Below are positions 34,501-46,763 of a stretch of 64,000 nucleotides of DNA, piece after piece. The stretch's first letter is position 1; each line of letters opens with the position of its first letter. Under the pieces are notes generated by a model. The model searched no databases. It saw only the letters and a program-made list of their open reading frames with translations, and had not been told where the DNA came from. This DNA is from Aphrophora alni (taxonomy: Eukaryota > Arthropoda > Insecta > Hemiptera > Aphrophoridae), in contig OY740772.1 of the NCBI GenBank assembly GCA_963513935.1, forward strand, positions 98,785,340 to 98,849,339, given 5' to 3'. Position numbers and translations under genes: made by a program.

Positions 34501-35009
34501 TGTAAAAGCTACCGTGCTTCTTCAAACGTATATTAAATTTGATATTTAATCTCTTCTCTAAATATTGTCACATTCAAGTGACGCTCAATGCTCAATATTT
34601 ACCAAATGAAAAGTAACACAATTAATTGTCCACTTTATTTGTTCCAATGACCAACTCATCCATCCTCAGTTATGACATAAACCTTTTTGTCACTTGTGTA
34701 GATTAACAACTAATGGTCTTGACTAAGATATTTTTGTTAAACATCGTCCAAGTTTTTTTTGCGGTTTAGGATCCACAAGTATTGCTAATTTCAAGTGGAT
34801 TCTATATATTTTCACCATGATATTCCAATGTTAGTTTATATTTATTTCACATTTTTTACAGTATTTTGTTTCTTTTTTGTTGCAGGTAAGTCTCAACACT
34901 TCGTAATTATATTCAATTAGAATTTTGGAATGAACAGTGCTGCAATATGAGAGATGCAAACGTTTTGTAGTAAGTAATTTATTTTTTTCTTAATATTGAT
35001 GGGTTCTAT

Positions 35010-35640
35010 TACATCATGCAATGTAATAGAAGCAGATCCTTTAAATGTAATGCCCAAATGTTGTTTTAAATTGTATTGTAGATCAAGAAGTATTACCAAG
35101 TAGCGTAATTTGTTTAAAACAGATGTTTCACAGGTTTTCTGAACTCCGTATCACTCCATTCTTGACGTCAGCTTGATGTGTATATATTAAACCTGGTGGG
35201 CCTTGTAGCTGTACATGTTTGAGAAGCCTTCGTGCCGGATCTCGTAACTATTTTCTTGAAAGTCCAGGATTCGAATTTAGATTTTTCATTATTTGTCATC
35301 GTAAAGAGGCGGGGTTAGAACCAGTATATGCAGAATTGAAATCCTCAAATTTTTATCTAATGTATAGTGTTATAAGTTGAATAACACTTTAGATAAAAAC
35401 AAACAAAAAACTGTTTAAAATCTTTGACATTAATTTTTTTTCTAAATTTCAATATGGTTCTATATAATCAACTACACCAAATTTCATGTTCCTAACTTAA
35501 TTTTTGTGCTTACGACAACGACAATAACTTTTTCGATTTCCTTGGACCGTGAAACGTGAAGCTGAGATAAAAAAATGGGGGTCGATTTTTTTTATCATTA
35601 CCAAATTTACCCTATACTTCGTATACAAGACTTTTTGGAA
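35010..35640 (+). repeat. RepA copy, near full length
   Basis: CATCATGCAATGTAATAGAAG, GTTTAAAACAGATGTTTCAC, TTGACGTCAGCTTGATGTG, CGTGCCGGATCTCGTAAC, TCGTAAAGAGGCGGGGTTAG, TTTCATGTTCCTAACTTAAT and the end TATACTTCGTATACAAG. Confidence 0.8.
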
Positions 35641-35649
35641 AAGTGACGA

Positions 35650-36130
35650 TTATTGTTTTTAGGTAGATTTGTCTTCTATGAGAAAGTTAGTGCAATGTTT
35701 TAAGCATTTTTCGTTTGTCTATATCATAACAATCAAAGTCTATTACATGTTTGGTAATAGGAAGCATTACGTCGATTTTATTGGCAGCTTTGTTTTACAA
35801 CTCTATTCATGAAGTTAAAACATTCCCTACTGAACAAACTGATGGGCATTGTTAGGATGTCATCTCTCGAAATGTCACTCGAGAACAGCTGTGTTTGATT
35901 GGGTATTTTACAAATTGTAAACGTACATTTAAACTTTTACTAACTTGACAATTGCAGGTATTTCAATTTTGACAGACATGGGTTTCATATTTGACGACAT
36001 TAATTTGAAAAATTTCATCGGTTTTTTAAACGTCTATAAAAAAGAATTTACGAATCGGTAATTTGTTTGGCAGGTGAAGACAGCGTCAGGTTGGGGGATG
36101 AGCTTAGAATTAACAACTCGCTTACCTAAA
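35650..36130. other. No gene recognised
   Basis: AT-rich. GAGAAAGTTAGTGCAATGTTTTA at ~35680 also occurs near 17260 and may be part of an unlisted repeat. Confidence 0.35.
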
Positions 36131-36164
36131 AAAAAAATGTTCAAGAACCTCTAAATATGCTTCG

Positions 36165-36285
36165 CAATGGATTAAAGGTGAAGAATCTCACGGCAATCAT
36201 CTTCTTTAAGAAAATGAAGATAAAAGAAAGACCACTAGCGCTGGAATACTGTAACAGCGTCAGGGTCTTAACAGAACAAACGTGT
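36165..36285 (+). repeat. RepB copy, 3' truncated, frame open
   Basis: ATTAAAGGTGAAGAATCTC, CATCTTCTTTAAGAAAATG, CTAGCGCTGGAATACTGTAA and AGCGTCAGGGTC. The open frame 36157-36351 carries KERPLALEYCNSVRV, the clearest version of the peptide shared among RepB copies. Confidence 0.65.
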
Positions 36286-37080
36286 TTTGGAACTTTCAAC
36301 TCACTAATTCCAACTACAGTCAGATTGTATGCGCTCAGCAAAGCTTTATAATAAGAACTAAAACTGTCACCAAGACGGTCATATGGAGTACGGCGAATAT
36401 CAGCGTACTTCAACTGCCATTCCATTTAATATGAAAACCCTACCTTTACTTTTTTTATCAAACTTTGATATGTTTTACATCTACTGTAGACATTACAAAA
36501 TCGAAGCACCGGCGGGGGATGGCGGGGTTGTTGAGAGGTAAATATGTTACTACTTCGTAAATCGCTTTTTTTATTCTAGATGTACCTTTTAAATTTATTA
36601 CGGTTGAAATAATTTAACAAAAATCGCTTTGTTGGGACTTAAAAAAAGGACATTAAAAAATAATAACGGTGTGTATTTTACCCCTAAATGAGTAATTATA
36701 ATTTTGAGAGGGATTTCTCATTTAAATTTATGGCTCTGTTTTAAAAATATAGCAGACGAGATAGAGGAGGTGAGCTATGCAAGCTAGTAATATATTATAA
36801 ATCTATTTCGTGAAACTAATCACGTGGATAACATAGCTACTACTTTATAAAACACTTATAAGACCTGTTAAGTAGATAGAAGACCATGTAATAGCAGGTA
36901 TGATTTAATAAATAGGAGGTTTTCAATATATCCTAACCTAATGAAAACCGTAGAAGTTAGCACGAGAAAAAAAACTTTAATATTCTTTTATGTATTTTTC
37001 CAAACATATATTTATTTCCAATGATCGACAATTTTACATTTACATACACAATTTAATACCTAACCTAACAACAACTTAAA

Positions 37081-37320
37081 CATGGTACTTACCCAGCCTC
37101 ATCGTACATAATAAGCGAATCCTCTAAATATAATGGCCCTAAAGTGGGTTCCTTAGGCCGTAATTGTATATACTAAAAAATTTCCACTCACTTCGCGTTA
37201 CTGTCTCAGTTCTTGAAGCGTCGAAAGTGTGTATGTATAACAGAGTCTACACTCGCTACCCTCGTGTCGTTACTTTCTTGACGTCAGCAAGATGTGTATA
37301 CAGAGTGAATCAGACAGCTC
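37081..37320 (+). repeat. RepA copy (5' and middle, shortened)
   Basis: CATGGTACTTACCCAGCC, GCGAATCCTCTAAATATAATG, CTCACTTCGCGTTACTGTC, ACACTCGCTACCCTCGTGTC, TTTCTTGACGTCAGC. Confidence 0.7.
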
Positions 37321-38270
37321 GTGAGCAATGTATAGCGACTGAAACAAATAAGGTACAGCCTTCTTTTTAACTTAAACTCCCTTATTTCGACACTAGAGAA
37401 TTCAGTAAAAATTGTTTTCAAATCGCAAAATTGCTCCAAAAGTGCTTTTTTGGTGGTTGGAAGTAGTTTTGGGAAAATTTTCAATTGTAAAGGTAGGTCG
37501 AGTGATCCCTCATTTTTAAGGTCTCTATTCAGTGATCATTTTGGAAAAATAGTTTTAACTTATCTTACTGCGTATGTACAGGGTCTTCCAAAACGTCATA
37601 AAGGTTGTGTTACAGTTTTATTGTTACTACAGAACATAGCCTACATAAACCAAATTTTCATCCTAGATTTATGAGAAGATACCCTTTCCGAAAATTAGCT
37701 TCTCAGTCAAAAATTTTCAAATTTAAAAAAACACAATTTTGGAAATAAAATCAGATTAAAACTAAAAAACTCCAAATAGTAACGTTAGTGGTGAAGCATA
37801 TCATTGAATAGGTCTTTCAAAAACAAACTTTGTTTTGTATTTACCATTGACTTTATCTCTAACCGTTTCAAAATGGCGTCTGGGAAACGTATTTTCCAAC
37901 ACTCTTTATCGCACATCACGAACAATATTCATATATCAAGAATTAAAAGTAAATAATACCACCGCTACTGTACACTTGAACAACCACCATTAAAAAAAAA
38001 GTAATTAAAGTAAAATGGATTTATGGGTGGCTTGCTTTTTAGATTTTGATTTACCACTCATTGTGGTCATAATGGTTAGTATATTGTGTTAGATAAAACC
38101 TGGAATGCTGACTGCTTAACTGAAAAACAGACCTTTCCCACTATCAGTGGGCCACACTAGTTGGAGACTTAACTTCTTGGTAGCGTAAAGGATTGGACTC
38201 CCGCTTATATTTTACTCTAATCTACATTGATGCTTGTGTACAAGTTACAAGCAAGATACATTGGTTCGTT
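37320..38270. other. No gene recognised; possible transposon terminus near 37577
   Basis: TACAGGGTCTTCCAAAACG at 37577 and TACAGGGTGTCTCTGAAATTC at 27000 look like single ends of related terminal-inverted-repeat elements, but I cannot find partners. Short open frames (37450-37674 and neighbours) match nothing. Confidence 0.3.
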
Positions 38271-38274
38271 ATTT

Positions 38275-38318
38275 AAGGCGGTGAGCACCGAGAGGTTTTT
38301 CACATTTAAACAACAAAA
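38275..38318 (-). repeat. RepB 5' fragment
   Basis: GGTGAGCACCGAGAGGTTTTTC followed by TTTAAACAACAA, the reverse of the RepB start. Confidence 0.55.
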
Positions 38319-38944
38319 CGGAATAAATATCAAGCCAAAGCACATACGTTCATGCCTTATGTGCTTACGTTATGCCCCCCATACTATTTTAAGGGGTCAT
38401 AATTTTAAAACATAAAAGTAAATAAAGAAAACTTAGTATATTGTTGGGGCTAGTTGGAAGGAATGTTATTTCTAAATTTAATAATAGTGATGTTTGGCCG
38501 TATCTACGTAAAAACCACACAGATTCGCTCGAACAAATAAACTCCTCCAATAATACAAAACAGAATTTACATTAATTAAATTTACACAAAATAAATATTC
38601 AGTAGTAAATTTTGAGACGGGTTTTTCCAATCGAATAGTGATGATATAGGACGTACATATTCATGTTTGTATATGACAGAATGTCTACCAATGGTCTCCC
38701 ATTATTTCCCGTCAGGTTATATTTTATTTATCTCCAAGATAGTAGATTGATTGCGCGACATCTTAGTAGAAACGTTTTCTTATAGATCCATAAACACAAA
38801 TGTACCGGTACGCTCTAAATGAATTCGTATTTTACTTGTCATTGCTTTCTCTTGTTTTTCATTAGCAATACATACAGGGAGACAAAGAGCAGTAGAGCCG
38901 CTGGAACATATGTAACTGGAAGCGATACCTAAATAAAAATATTT

Positions 38945-39200
38945 ATTTCTCTTTGATGTTTAAAGGTGAATTACCTTTATGGCATTGCCTTATAAAAAGA
39001 GATGAAGAGAAGACGATAAAAGAAAGACCCCTAGACCTCAAATACTGTAGAGAACAAGATTTGATCAAGCGAGAACTTATAGGAAAGATGAAAGAGAGGG
39101 ATTTAACCAAAGTCTACACAAAAAAAAAGTATATATCCTTAATGATTCCCTCGGGATCATCAACCTATACTCAATATAGATGAGCCCCTAAAGGACTAAA
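38945..39200 (+). repeat. RepB copy, full length, frame open
   Basis: From CTCTTTGATGTTTAAAGGTG to TAGATGAGCCCCTAAAGGAC. The frame 38953-39183 is open across nearly the whole unit with FKGE, KERPLDLKYC, IGKMKERDLTKVYTKK and IPSGS. Compared with the copies at 5.2, 10.2 and 36.2 kb, the frame is in the same register. Confidence 0.7.
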
Positions 39201-39689
39201 AAAAAAGAGAAAAATTCAACGTACCTGTCTTTGTCGATTAATGTATGTGTACTGCGAAGTGAAGCTTAAAAATAAATAAAAACTTTTTTATTCCCTTAGT
39301 TTTCATAAGTAGACTTTAATATCCATGATTTACATAAAGTAGACTACTATAGTATGGAACCTACTTATCATTTGTTAGTCTTGTTTTTTTAAGTAAACTA
39401 AAATAAACGTTTAAAAACAACATTTTAAATAAATTTTCCTAATATGTGGAAACGATTCCTGAGAACTAAATCTACAAATCTACGCCACGAGAAATAAAAA
39501 TTAATGTTCCAAACGATAATCCTCCGTCATTAAAACTTGCCGTTGGAGTCGTACACTGTAGGAAGTTTATTTAATTTTAATTTTGAAATACATCTCCATC
39601 ACTGTAAACTTGCAATGATTATAATAGATGTTTTAATCTGATCAGATATTATAAAGTTTTTAATTTAATTTAAGGTGATATTTACATCA

Positions 39690-41203
39690 TTGCTCATGCG
39701 TAAACAAGGACGAAGTCGCGTACTCCTCATGGGTCATTATACAAGGACGAAGTCGCTTACTGCTCGTGCGTCATTATACAAGGACGAAGTCGCGTACTCC
39801 TCATGGGTCATTATACAAGGACGAAGTCGCTTACTGCTCGTGCGTCATTATACAAGGACGAAGTCGCGTACTCCTCATGGGTCATTATACAAGGACGAAG
39901 TCGCTTACTGCTCGTGCGTCAATATACAAGGACGAAGTCGCGTACTCCTCATGGGTCATTATACAAGGACGAAGTCGCTTTCTGCTCGTGCGTCATTATA
40001 CAAGGACGAAGTCGCGTACTCCTCATGGGTCATTATACAAGGACGAAGTCGCTTACTGCTCGTGCGTCATTATACAAGGACGAAGTCGCGTACTCCTCAT
40101 GGGTCATTATACAAGGACGAAGTCGCTTACTGCTCATGCGTCATTAAACAAGGACGGAGTCACGTACTCCTCATGGGTCATTATACAAGGACGAAGTCGC
40201 TTACTGCTCATGCGTCATTAAACAAGGACGGAGTCACGTACTCCTCATGGGTCATTATACAAGGACGAAGTCGCTTACTGCTCGTGCGTCATTATACAAG
40301 GACGAAGTCGCGTACTCCTCATGGGTCATTATACAAGGACGAAGTCGCTTACTGCTCATGCGTCATTAAACAAGGACGGAGTCACGTACTCCTCATGGGT
40401 CATTATACAAGGACGAAGTCGCTTACTGCTCGTGCGACATTGAAACAAGGCCGAAATCACTTACTCCTCATTGGTCATTATACAAGGACGAAGTCGCTTA
40501 CTGCTCGTGCGTCATTATACAAGGACGAAGTCGCGTACTCCTCATGGGTCATTATACAAGGACGAAGTCGCTTACTGCTCATGTGTCATTATACAAGGAC
40601 GAAGTCGCTTACTGCTCGTGCGACATTGAAACAAGGCCGAAATCACTTACTGTTCATGCGTCATTGAAACAAGGCCGAAATCACATACTGCTCATGCGTC
40701 ATTAAACAAGGACGAAGTCGCGTACTCGTCATGGGTCATTATACAAGGACGAAGTCGCTTACTGCTCGTGCGACATTTAAACAAGGCCGAAATCACTTAC
40801 TGCTCGTGCGACATTGAAACAAGGCCGAAATCACTTACTGCTCGTGCGACATTGAAACAAGGCCGAAATCACTTACTGCTCATGCGTCATTGAAACAAGG
40901 CCGAAATCACTTACTGCTCGTGAGACATTGAAACAAGGCCGAAATCACTTACTGCTCGTGCGACATTGAAACAAGGCCGAAATCACTTACTGCTCATGCG
41001 TCATTATACAAGGACGAAGTCGCTTACTGCTCATGCGTCATTAAACAAGGCCGAAATCACTTACTGCTCGTGCGACATTGAAACAAGGCCGAAATCACTT
41101 ACTGCTTATGCGTCATTAAACAAGGACGAAGTCGCGTACTCCTCATGGGTCATTATACAAGGACGGAGTCACTTACTGCTCATGTGTCTTTAAACAAGGA
41201 CGG
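39690..41203. repeat. 37-bp minisatellite, about 41 units, with 74-bp dimer organisation
   Basis: Core TCATTATACAAGGACGAAG + TCGC, then TTACTGCTCGTGCG (type B) or GTACTCCTCATGGG (type A). The first half alternates A and B, giving a 74-bp higher-order unit. From ~40430 a third, 38-bp type appears (ACATTGAAACAAGGCCGAAA, then TCACTTACTGCTCGTGCG) and dominates ~40760-41120. Because 37 is not a multiple of 3, three units make 111 bp (37 codons) and all three forward frames stay open, creating a 330-codon frame (39675-40667) and shorter ones (39766-40221, 39803-40147, 40966-41193). I see no initiation context or domain, so I call this non-coding. Confidence 0.92.
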
Positions 41204-41209
41204 ATCCTG

Positions 41210-42280
41210 TGTATGCTTTGTCACTTTGGCTAACTGGCCCACTCTATTCCCTGAGTAACGTCTCTCTGGGAACTATTTCGCCTCACATCAGACTGACCGA
41301 TCTGAACTGTCATCTCGAACTGCAGCCCAACAGAGCTATAGTATTATTTATCATTATTCAGTCATATTTTCAACAGAAAACACTTTTTATCAGTAGACCA
41401 ATTCTCAGAGTGCTGGTAAATTCAATTATCGCTGCCAAGTAGGATTTAATTGACTGACGGAAGAGCTTGATTCAATTTATTAGCCTCTGAAGGATTGAAA
41501 GCGTCTCAGTTTCTGAGATTATTAAAAGGTTTTCAAAGCATTATCGATTTATTACATTCCATATGGAGTTATAAGTCTATTTAAATTGTATTTCTTAACA
41601 AGCCAGGCCAGAAACTGTTTCAACTTGAACATTTGGCATTTCATCATTATGTTGTTTGATAAGTACTTACGCCCATTCATTTGTACAAATCTGAATTTAG
41701 GAGTAAGATTTTATACAAGGAGGATCGATTTATGTATAAGGTTTTTAAATTTTTAAGTTATGACACTTACAGAACAGATTCGCCATAGATTGGTAACTCT
41801 GGTAGAGTGACTCGCTCGACGATTTCTCCGGAATGTCAATCTTGATTGTGACCGCGTCACAACCTGTCTACAAATCATTATGAAATTAAGGAATAAGTTT
41901 CTTTGAAACTCGAATAATCTACGTAAGAGGTTTAATTTTCCATATTAAAAGGGCGGAACAATTTTTAACGTCTGTTAGCAAATTTAACAGCAACAGTGTT
42001 TTTAGGGATAGACTGTTTTAGAGTTTTAGGAAACCATACTAGTTAACACCAAAACCTACTATAAGGCCACAATATGTTACCCCAGATCTGTCCATCCACC
42101 CATAGGGTAAACACTAATTAAGAGGAAAGCTGAAGTTGGGTGAAACCCATTTTTCAAACTCGACCTGTTTTAATTATCAAACATCGAATCCGATTAACGG
42201 TATTGGGCCTCCGGATAACACCCTAACGACATGCCCTAATTAATTAAACAGCCATGCTGAAATTTGGAAAATATATATTT
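41210..42280. other. No gene recognised
   Basis: Unique-looking sequence. The open frame 41209-41442 begins in the end of the minisatellite and matches nothing known to me. Confidence 0.4.
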
Positions 42281-42289
42281 AAACTAAAA

Positions 42290-42480
42290 GTAATAAAACT
42301 ACACTGCACAACATGTCTGATTGCCTGTGCGGAGCAATTCATTCTCCCAGTTTGACTAGCGTGTTCTGCTCAACCTAGCTAACCAGTCCACTTTTATCCG
42401 CTAAAAATAGTCTGGGTTAGGCAAAAATGGACCTTACTCAAGTAGGTCGCGACTCTAAGTGACGCCATCACAAAACTGTA
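42290..42480 (-). repeat. RepD copy
   Basis: Read on the minus strand: GTCACTTAGAGTCGCGACC, GGTCCATTTTTGCCTAACCC, AGACTATTTTTAGCGG, ACTGGTTAGCTAGGTTGAGC and GCTAGTCAAACTGGGAGAA. These align in order with 55240-55420 on the plus strand. Confidence 0.6.
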
Positions 42481-42589
42481 CAATTCCAAATATCGGTGAA
42501 ATTTCTCTGAATTTAGCTCGCGCTTCGTAGTGTTTAGTAGTTTGTGAACGAGGCATAACGAGCAGTCACAAAAATTTAATAAGTTTATC

Positions 42590-42985
42590 AGCGGTATGAT
42601 GGTACTTCCCCATCGCCATAATAAAATGTAATACAAGCATTTTAATTTTGCATGTAATAGTAGTAACCACAACTCTACGATGACAAATCGGAAGTTATCA
42701 AAAATGTAATTTCGAAACCTGAAGTCCCATGAAAATTAGATATTGGATAGTTTAATTCCAGTAAAGCCGAGTAACCGATACAAGGATTGCGAGTGAAGAC
42801 TCCTTCTCATATAAAATCTCTGTAACAGCTATTTTAAACAAACTTACCCTACTAGATAAGACACCTTGATCTACCAACACAATTTAACATTTCTTTCAAG
42901 GTTCAATAATTCTACTTTTGGACATTAGCCCGTTTTACAATTTATGATTAGACTGAGTAAGTACCATGATTGCACTCATCAATTT
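42590..42985 (-). repeat. RepA copy with an inverted 5' end
   Basis: Plus-strand RepA 5' terminus (GGTATGATGGTACTTCCCC, ATGTAATACAAGCATTTT; 42593-42645) is joined head-on to a minus-strand RepA (TTGCATGTAATAGTAGTAAC, CTGTAACAGCTATTTTAAAC, TAGACTGAGTAAGTACCATG; 42646-42985). Confidence 0.65.
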
Positions 42986-43694
42986 GTTTCTATTTTATTA
43001 CATTGTTGTGATCTTAAAACTTTTAGTTTAAAATAAAAAACCAATTCTTATCAATACACTATCGATAAAACCTACATGACAGGGAGAAGATGTTTTCAAT
43101 CTGTAAAATCCACAAAAGTGACTCTGAATGATTAAAGGAAGAAAAAGATGGATGTGATCGACACGGCGAGATTGAGACTAAAGTATCATTTTATAATTCA
43201 AGGCCTTCCGCTACTCCTTGAATACTTGTCTGCTGTTTGGTTTTAAACTGATAAATAATATATTTCTGTCGAGATGTGTAATGGTTTCGCCTTGAATTTA
43301 GATTTGTTCAGTAAACCTATCGCTCAGATGATCTGTATCATTGTTGTATTGTTTTATTTATTGTTTCAGCTAAGCCGTAACCTCTCACTTTGAGATCTAT
43401 CGAATGTGGTTAAATTTCTATTAAAAATAACTTAATTTCTAGTGTTGTAGAAGTTATGCGAACAATCGATATCGATTTTTTGGGGGATATACCCTTTTTG
43501 AGAGATGTCTTTCTTAATGATGTGTTTCTGTTGTATGTACAAGTGATCTACAGCCCACGCATTTGGACAAATTTTAAATAAATTTGATATTTATGCAGAT
43601 TTCTGAATCTATTTTTTTTTTTTTTCTAAATCAAAATTTGAGCGTACCAGCCATAAGAGTAACTCAATATTACGATTTGGATTTTGAATTTTTT

Positions 43695-43876
43695 TTCGTG
43701 TATTCTTGAGTTAGACCCCTCTCTTTCATCTTTCATCTCAGGTCTCTCTTGACCAACTATTGTTATATTCTGACCCTGACTGTATTAGAATATTCCAAGG
43801 GTCTTTATGTTATTTTCTTCATTTTTTAAAAAAGACAATGATGACCGAGAGGTTGTTCGCATTTAAAACAACAATG
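43695..43876 (-). repeat. RepB copy
   Basis: TCTTGAGTTAGACCCCTCTC, GTCTCTCTTGACCAACTATTG, TATTAGAATATTCCAAGGG, AATGATGACCGAGAGGTTG, TTTAAAACAACAA. Confidence 0.7.
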
Positions 43877-43885
43877 AAAATAGTT

Positions 43886-44630
43886 ATTTGTGCAACTAGC
43901 GAGCAAAGTGGCACTTTTTAAACGAGGGGAAAATGTTGAAATGTTGTCAATTTAATCGAGTTTAAAAAAGACACTTTGCTCACGAATTGCACATTATACT
44001 ATGTCTACAGTTGTTATTTTGTGACAAATAAAAAACATACTGCTGCAGTAACACAATTTAATAAAACATTAATTTAATACAATAGTGTTCAAACAAACAA
44101 TCAATTACAATTCAATCTTTAATAACCGCATTTTTCTTATTTTTCAGATTATTTTAAAATCTGAACTGTCCATATTTTAAAACTAACTACACAAAATATA
44201 GCAGTAGTGCTAAACAACACATCAACACTGAGTAGAAGTTCTCACGTCAAAACTGAGGTTATCTATGAATATTACAAATAACTTAGGTGTATTGTTGAGG
44301 AAACGGGATTGCCAACTTCAAAACTCGGCAAACGAAAAATACTCTCCGTGTACATACACTGTCAATCATCTTCATGAATAATTACTTCCTTTTTCAACTT
44401 TAAAACGTTGTTTTGTTGTTTATTTGTTATTTTACATCTAAGAATTAATCTAACCTACATACGGGACATTTCCTGTATATTATAAATCAATTCAAATAAA
44501 CTTAACCTAAATATCGTTTTGTTCGGTTGCCATTCGGAGTGGACAAAGTGAAACTGTTGAGAAATCAGCTGTTTTGCAAACTAATTTAAATGAACAAAAT
44601 GCCACTTTGTCAACAACTGTAGACAAAAGT
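43886..44630. mobile_element. Possible MITE with short inverted ends
   Basis: TGTCTACAGTTGTT at 44002-44015 and its reverse complement at 44612-44625 face each other across ~600 bp of AT-rich, non-coding DNA. Just outside the left end is a local palindrome (43890-43992): TGTGCAACTAGCGAGCAAAG and its near-reverse-complement CTTTGCTCACGAATTGCAC. CACTTTG/CAAAGTG motifs recur at 43908, 43972, 44547 and 44600. Boundaries uncertain. Confidence 0.4.
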
Positions 44631-44639
44631 ATTTTAGGA

Positions 44640-46120
44640 TTTCTTAATACTGAAAATATAATTATTTGTACTTTTATTTTGATATATGACAGATGATTTT
44701 TCCAATCCCCAATTTAAATCATATTTTAAATGAATGACGTTTATACTCCTTCACATCCTGAGTCTATCTTCCAGGACGTTTGAGTGAATAATCATGTATG
44801 TTTATCCTATGTAAACTTGGCATTAGGCCAACTAATCCTGCGGCTTAACAAACAGTTATGCTCTGCTAAATCCCTACAAATAGGCCCCATCAATTTGACT
44901 AATTGCACACTCTGCGCTGTCTAATTAATAACCAGCTTATGACCTTTTTATGATTTTAATTGCACAGGTCTTCTTGGGGGACAATAATATATCAGTGTTG
45001 CAGTTGCGAAATTAATATCTGTCCAATTGTATTGGTGTTGTATAGATTAATCAGATTTATAGGTTGTCTGGTGTTATTACATGACTGCTTTACCGGTATG
45101 ATGGGTTTCTAAAGTAGGTTAAAACTTTAATTGACTAAAGTTTATTGGTTTTTTAACAGAACAAAATAAAGTACAAAAATTCCTTTGAAATTAAATGGGA
45201 TTTAATACAAAAACTTAAAATTAAGCTAAATTCTTACTTGCTAGGGTTTTTAAAACAGATGTTCGAAATGGCCGCCATTCTCTTTCTGTAAAATTAATAA
45301 TTTTTTCCTCTCTGCTATTCGGGTAATTTCTTAACGTGTTGACATTTATTTCGGGTATGTTTTTAATAATTGCTTCTTTCAGTTTTCAACTCTCTTGCGA
45401 TAGAAAGTCTCTCTGGTCTCTTGATGTCTGCAACGGGCCAGATGGTTTTAAAAAAAGTCGCGTATAAAAACTTGTTAGTAAGTTTAACACTACACTGCAC
45501 GGTCCCTCCCTCAAACCGTTGCGAGTAGGAAACTTTTTAACTCGGCTGATAAACTCCGTTCACATTCATAATAACACTGAATAAATTCGATACGTGTTTG
45601 TAAATAGATTTTTAAAAATATCGATTAATTAATTAATTGTAAACTATTACAAGTTTACCACCTACTAGATTCATGTGTTTGAAATTAGTCAACAATGAGA
45701 AAACTTGTTGCTATGGTAATAGATAAATAGCAGTGAAAATAACAGCTGATGTTTTTATAAATCCCAATTATATCTGCATACAATAAAGAATTTTTTCCAG
45801 GAATTGGACAACAAACAACGAAACCCCAACCTTTTAAAGTTATAACTTACTTTTAAAATATTCTGTATTTGCGTTTTGAGCTCTCGTGAGTAAAAATAGG
45901 TGGTTTTGGAATGATGTCTGTCTTGTTTGTGTATGAAGTACTGCCTAAACCAGTAGTTCGATTTCAGTCAGAATCTCAAGACTTTAAAAAAATATATTAT
46001 AATATATTAATTTTGGCGGTTTTTTAATATAATGATTTTTTTTTTTTAATCGTCGAAGTTTGTTATAATGTAAGGTCTAAGGCCCCAAACAAGATATATT
46101 GGTCATCATTTAAAAATAAA
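44640..46120. other. No gene recognised
   Basis: AT-rich. The 50-bp stretch 45050-45099 is the source or sibling of a copy at 47044-47093. GTTCGAAATGGCCGCCATTC at ~45265 is an isolated RepA-like motif. Confidence 0.4.
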
Positions 46121-46129
46121 ACCCAGTTT

Positions 46130-46650
46130 CTGAGTTATCAGTAGAAAACAAAATAGAAAATGGTGTTGTTATAAAAAACTTTATTTTATCAAAATCGGCT
46201 ACACCAATTTCATTTAGTTTTCGCTGGAATGTGAAGGTTGATAACCTAAACTAGTGTACTAAATAGCAAGAAACGGAATATTATTATTCAGAATTTATTT
46301 TTCAATGAAATGGACAAGCTTGTGCTACAACCACACGACTTAGAGCCCACAGTCATATAGAAACAGTTATTTTTGTAAAGTCCTAGTCTTTAAGCGCCAT
46401 ATATATTCATAATCAGGAAAGCTTCTAGTTTTATTTGGTCCCCACACATAATATTTGAATTATTAAAATTTTCAACTCAATACTTTTTGCCCCATTACAA
46501 GATCATTTTTGTTACCTCTATATTTTTCCTATGTATGGGACAATACAAAGAATATAAGTGCAAAGTTTGATATATATAGGATTTATCATCTTATCTGTGT
46601 AGACTGGTTGCGAAATGTTGACAAACAGACGTTCAGACACGTTGGTGAAA
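46130..46650 (+). repeat. RepC copy
   Basis: TTATTTTATCAAAATCGGCT, CAATACAAAGAATATAAGTG region and a terminal CAAACAGACGTTCAGACACG. Low similarity; boundaries uncertain. A RepB 3' scrap (AAAGGTGTAGATACAGCTAG) follows at 46686. Confidence 0.35.
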
Positions 46651-46763
46651 GTGTAAGGGTATTTGGTTCTACCTACGGTTAAAAAAAGGTGTAGATACAG
46701 CTAGGTAGCTCGGGGTTTATTTCGAGACTTATTGTAGTCAAGATTAACTGTGGGCAACACGAA

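Noticed and set aside
34865..34890. Exon boundary suggested by a pyrimidine tract and TTGCAG|GTAAGT
   Set aside because: Acceptor and donor motifs abut with no exon between them and no coding frame nearby.
39675..40667. A 330-codon open frame
   Set aside because: It is produced by a 37-bp tandem repeat whose three forward frames are all open; no domain, start context or codon bias supports a protein.
39690..41203. CRISPR array
   Set aside because: Units are contiguous with no unique spacers, and the genome is eukaryotic.
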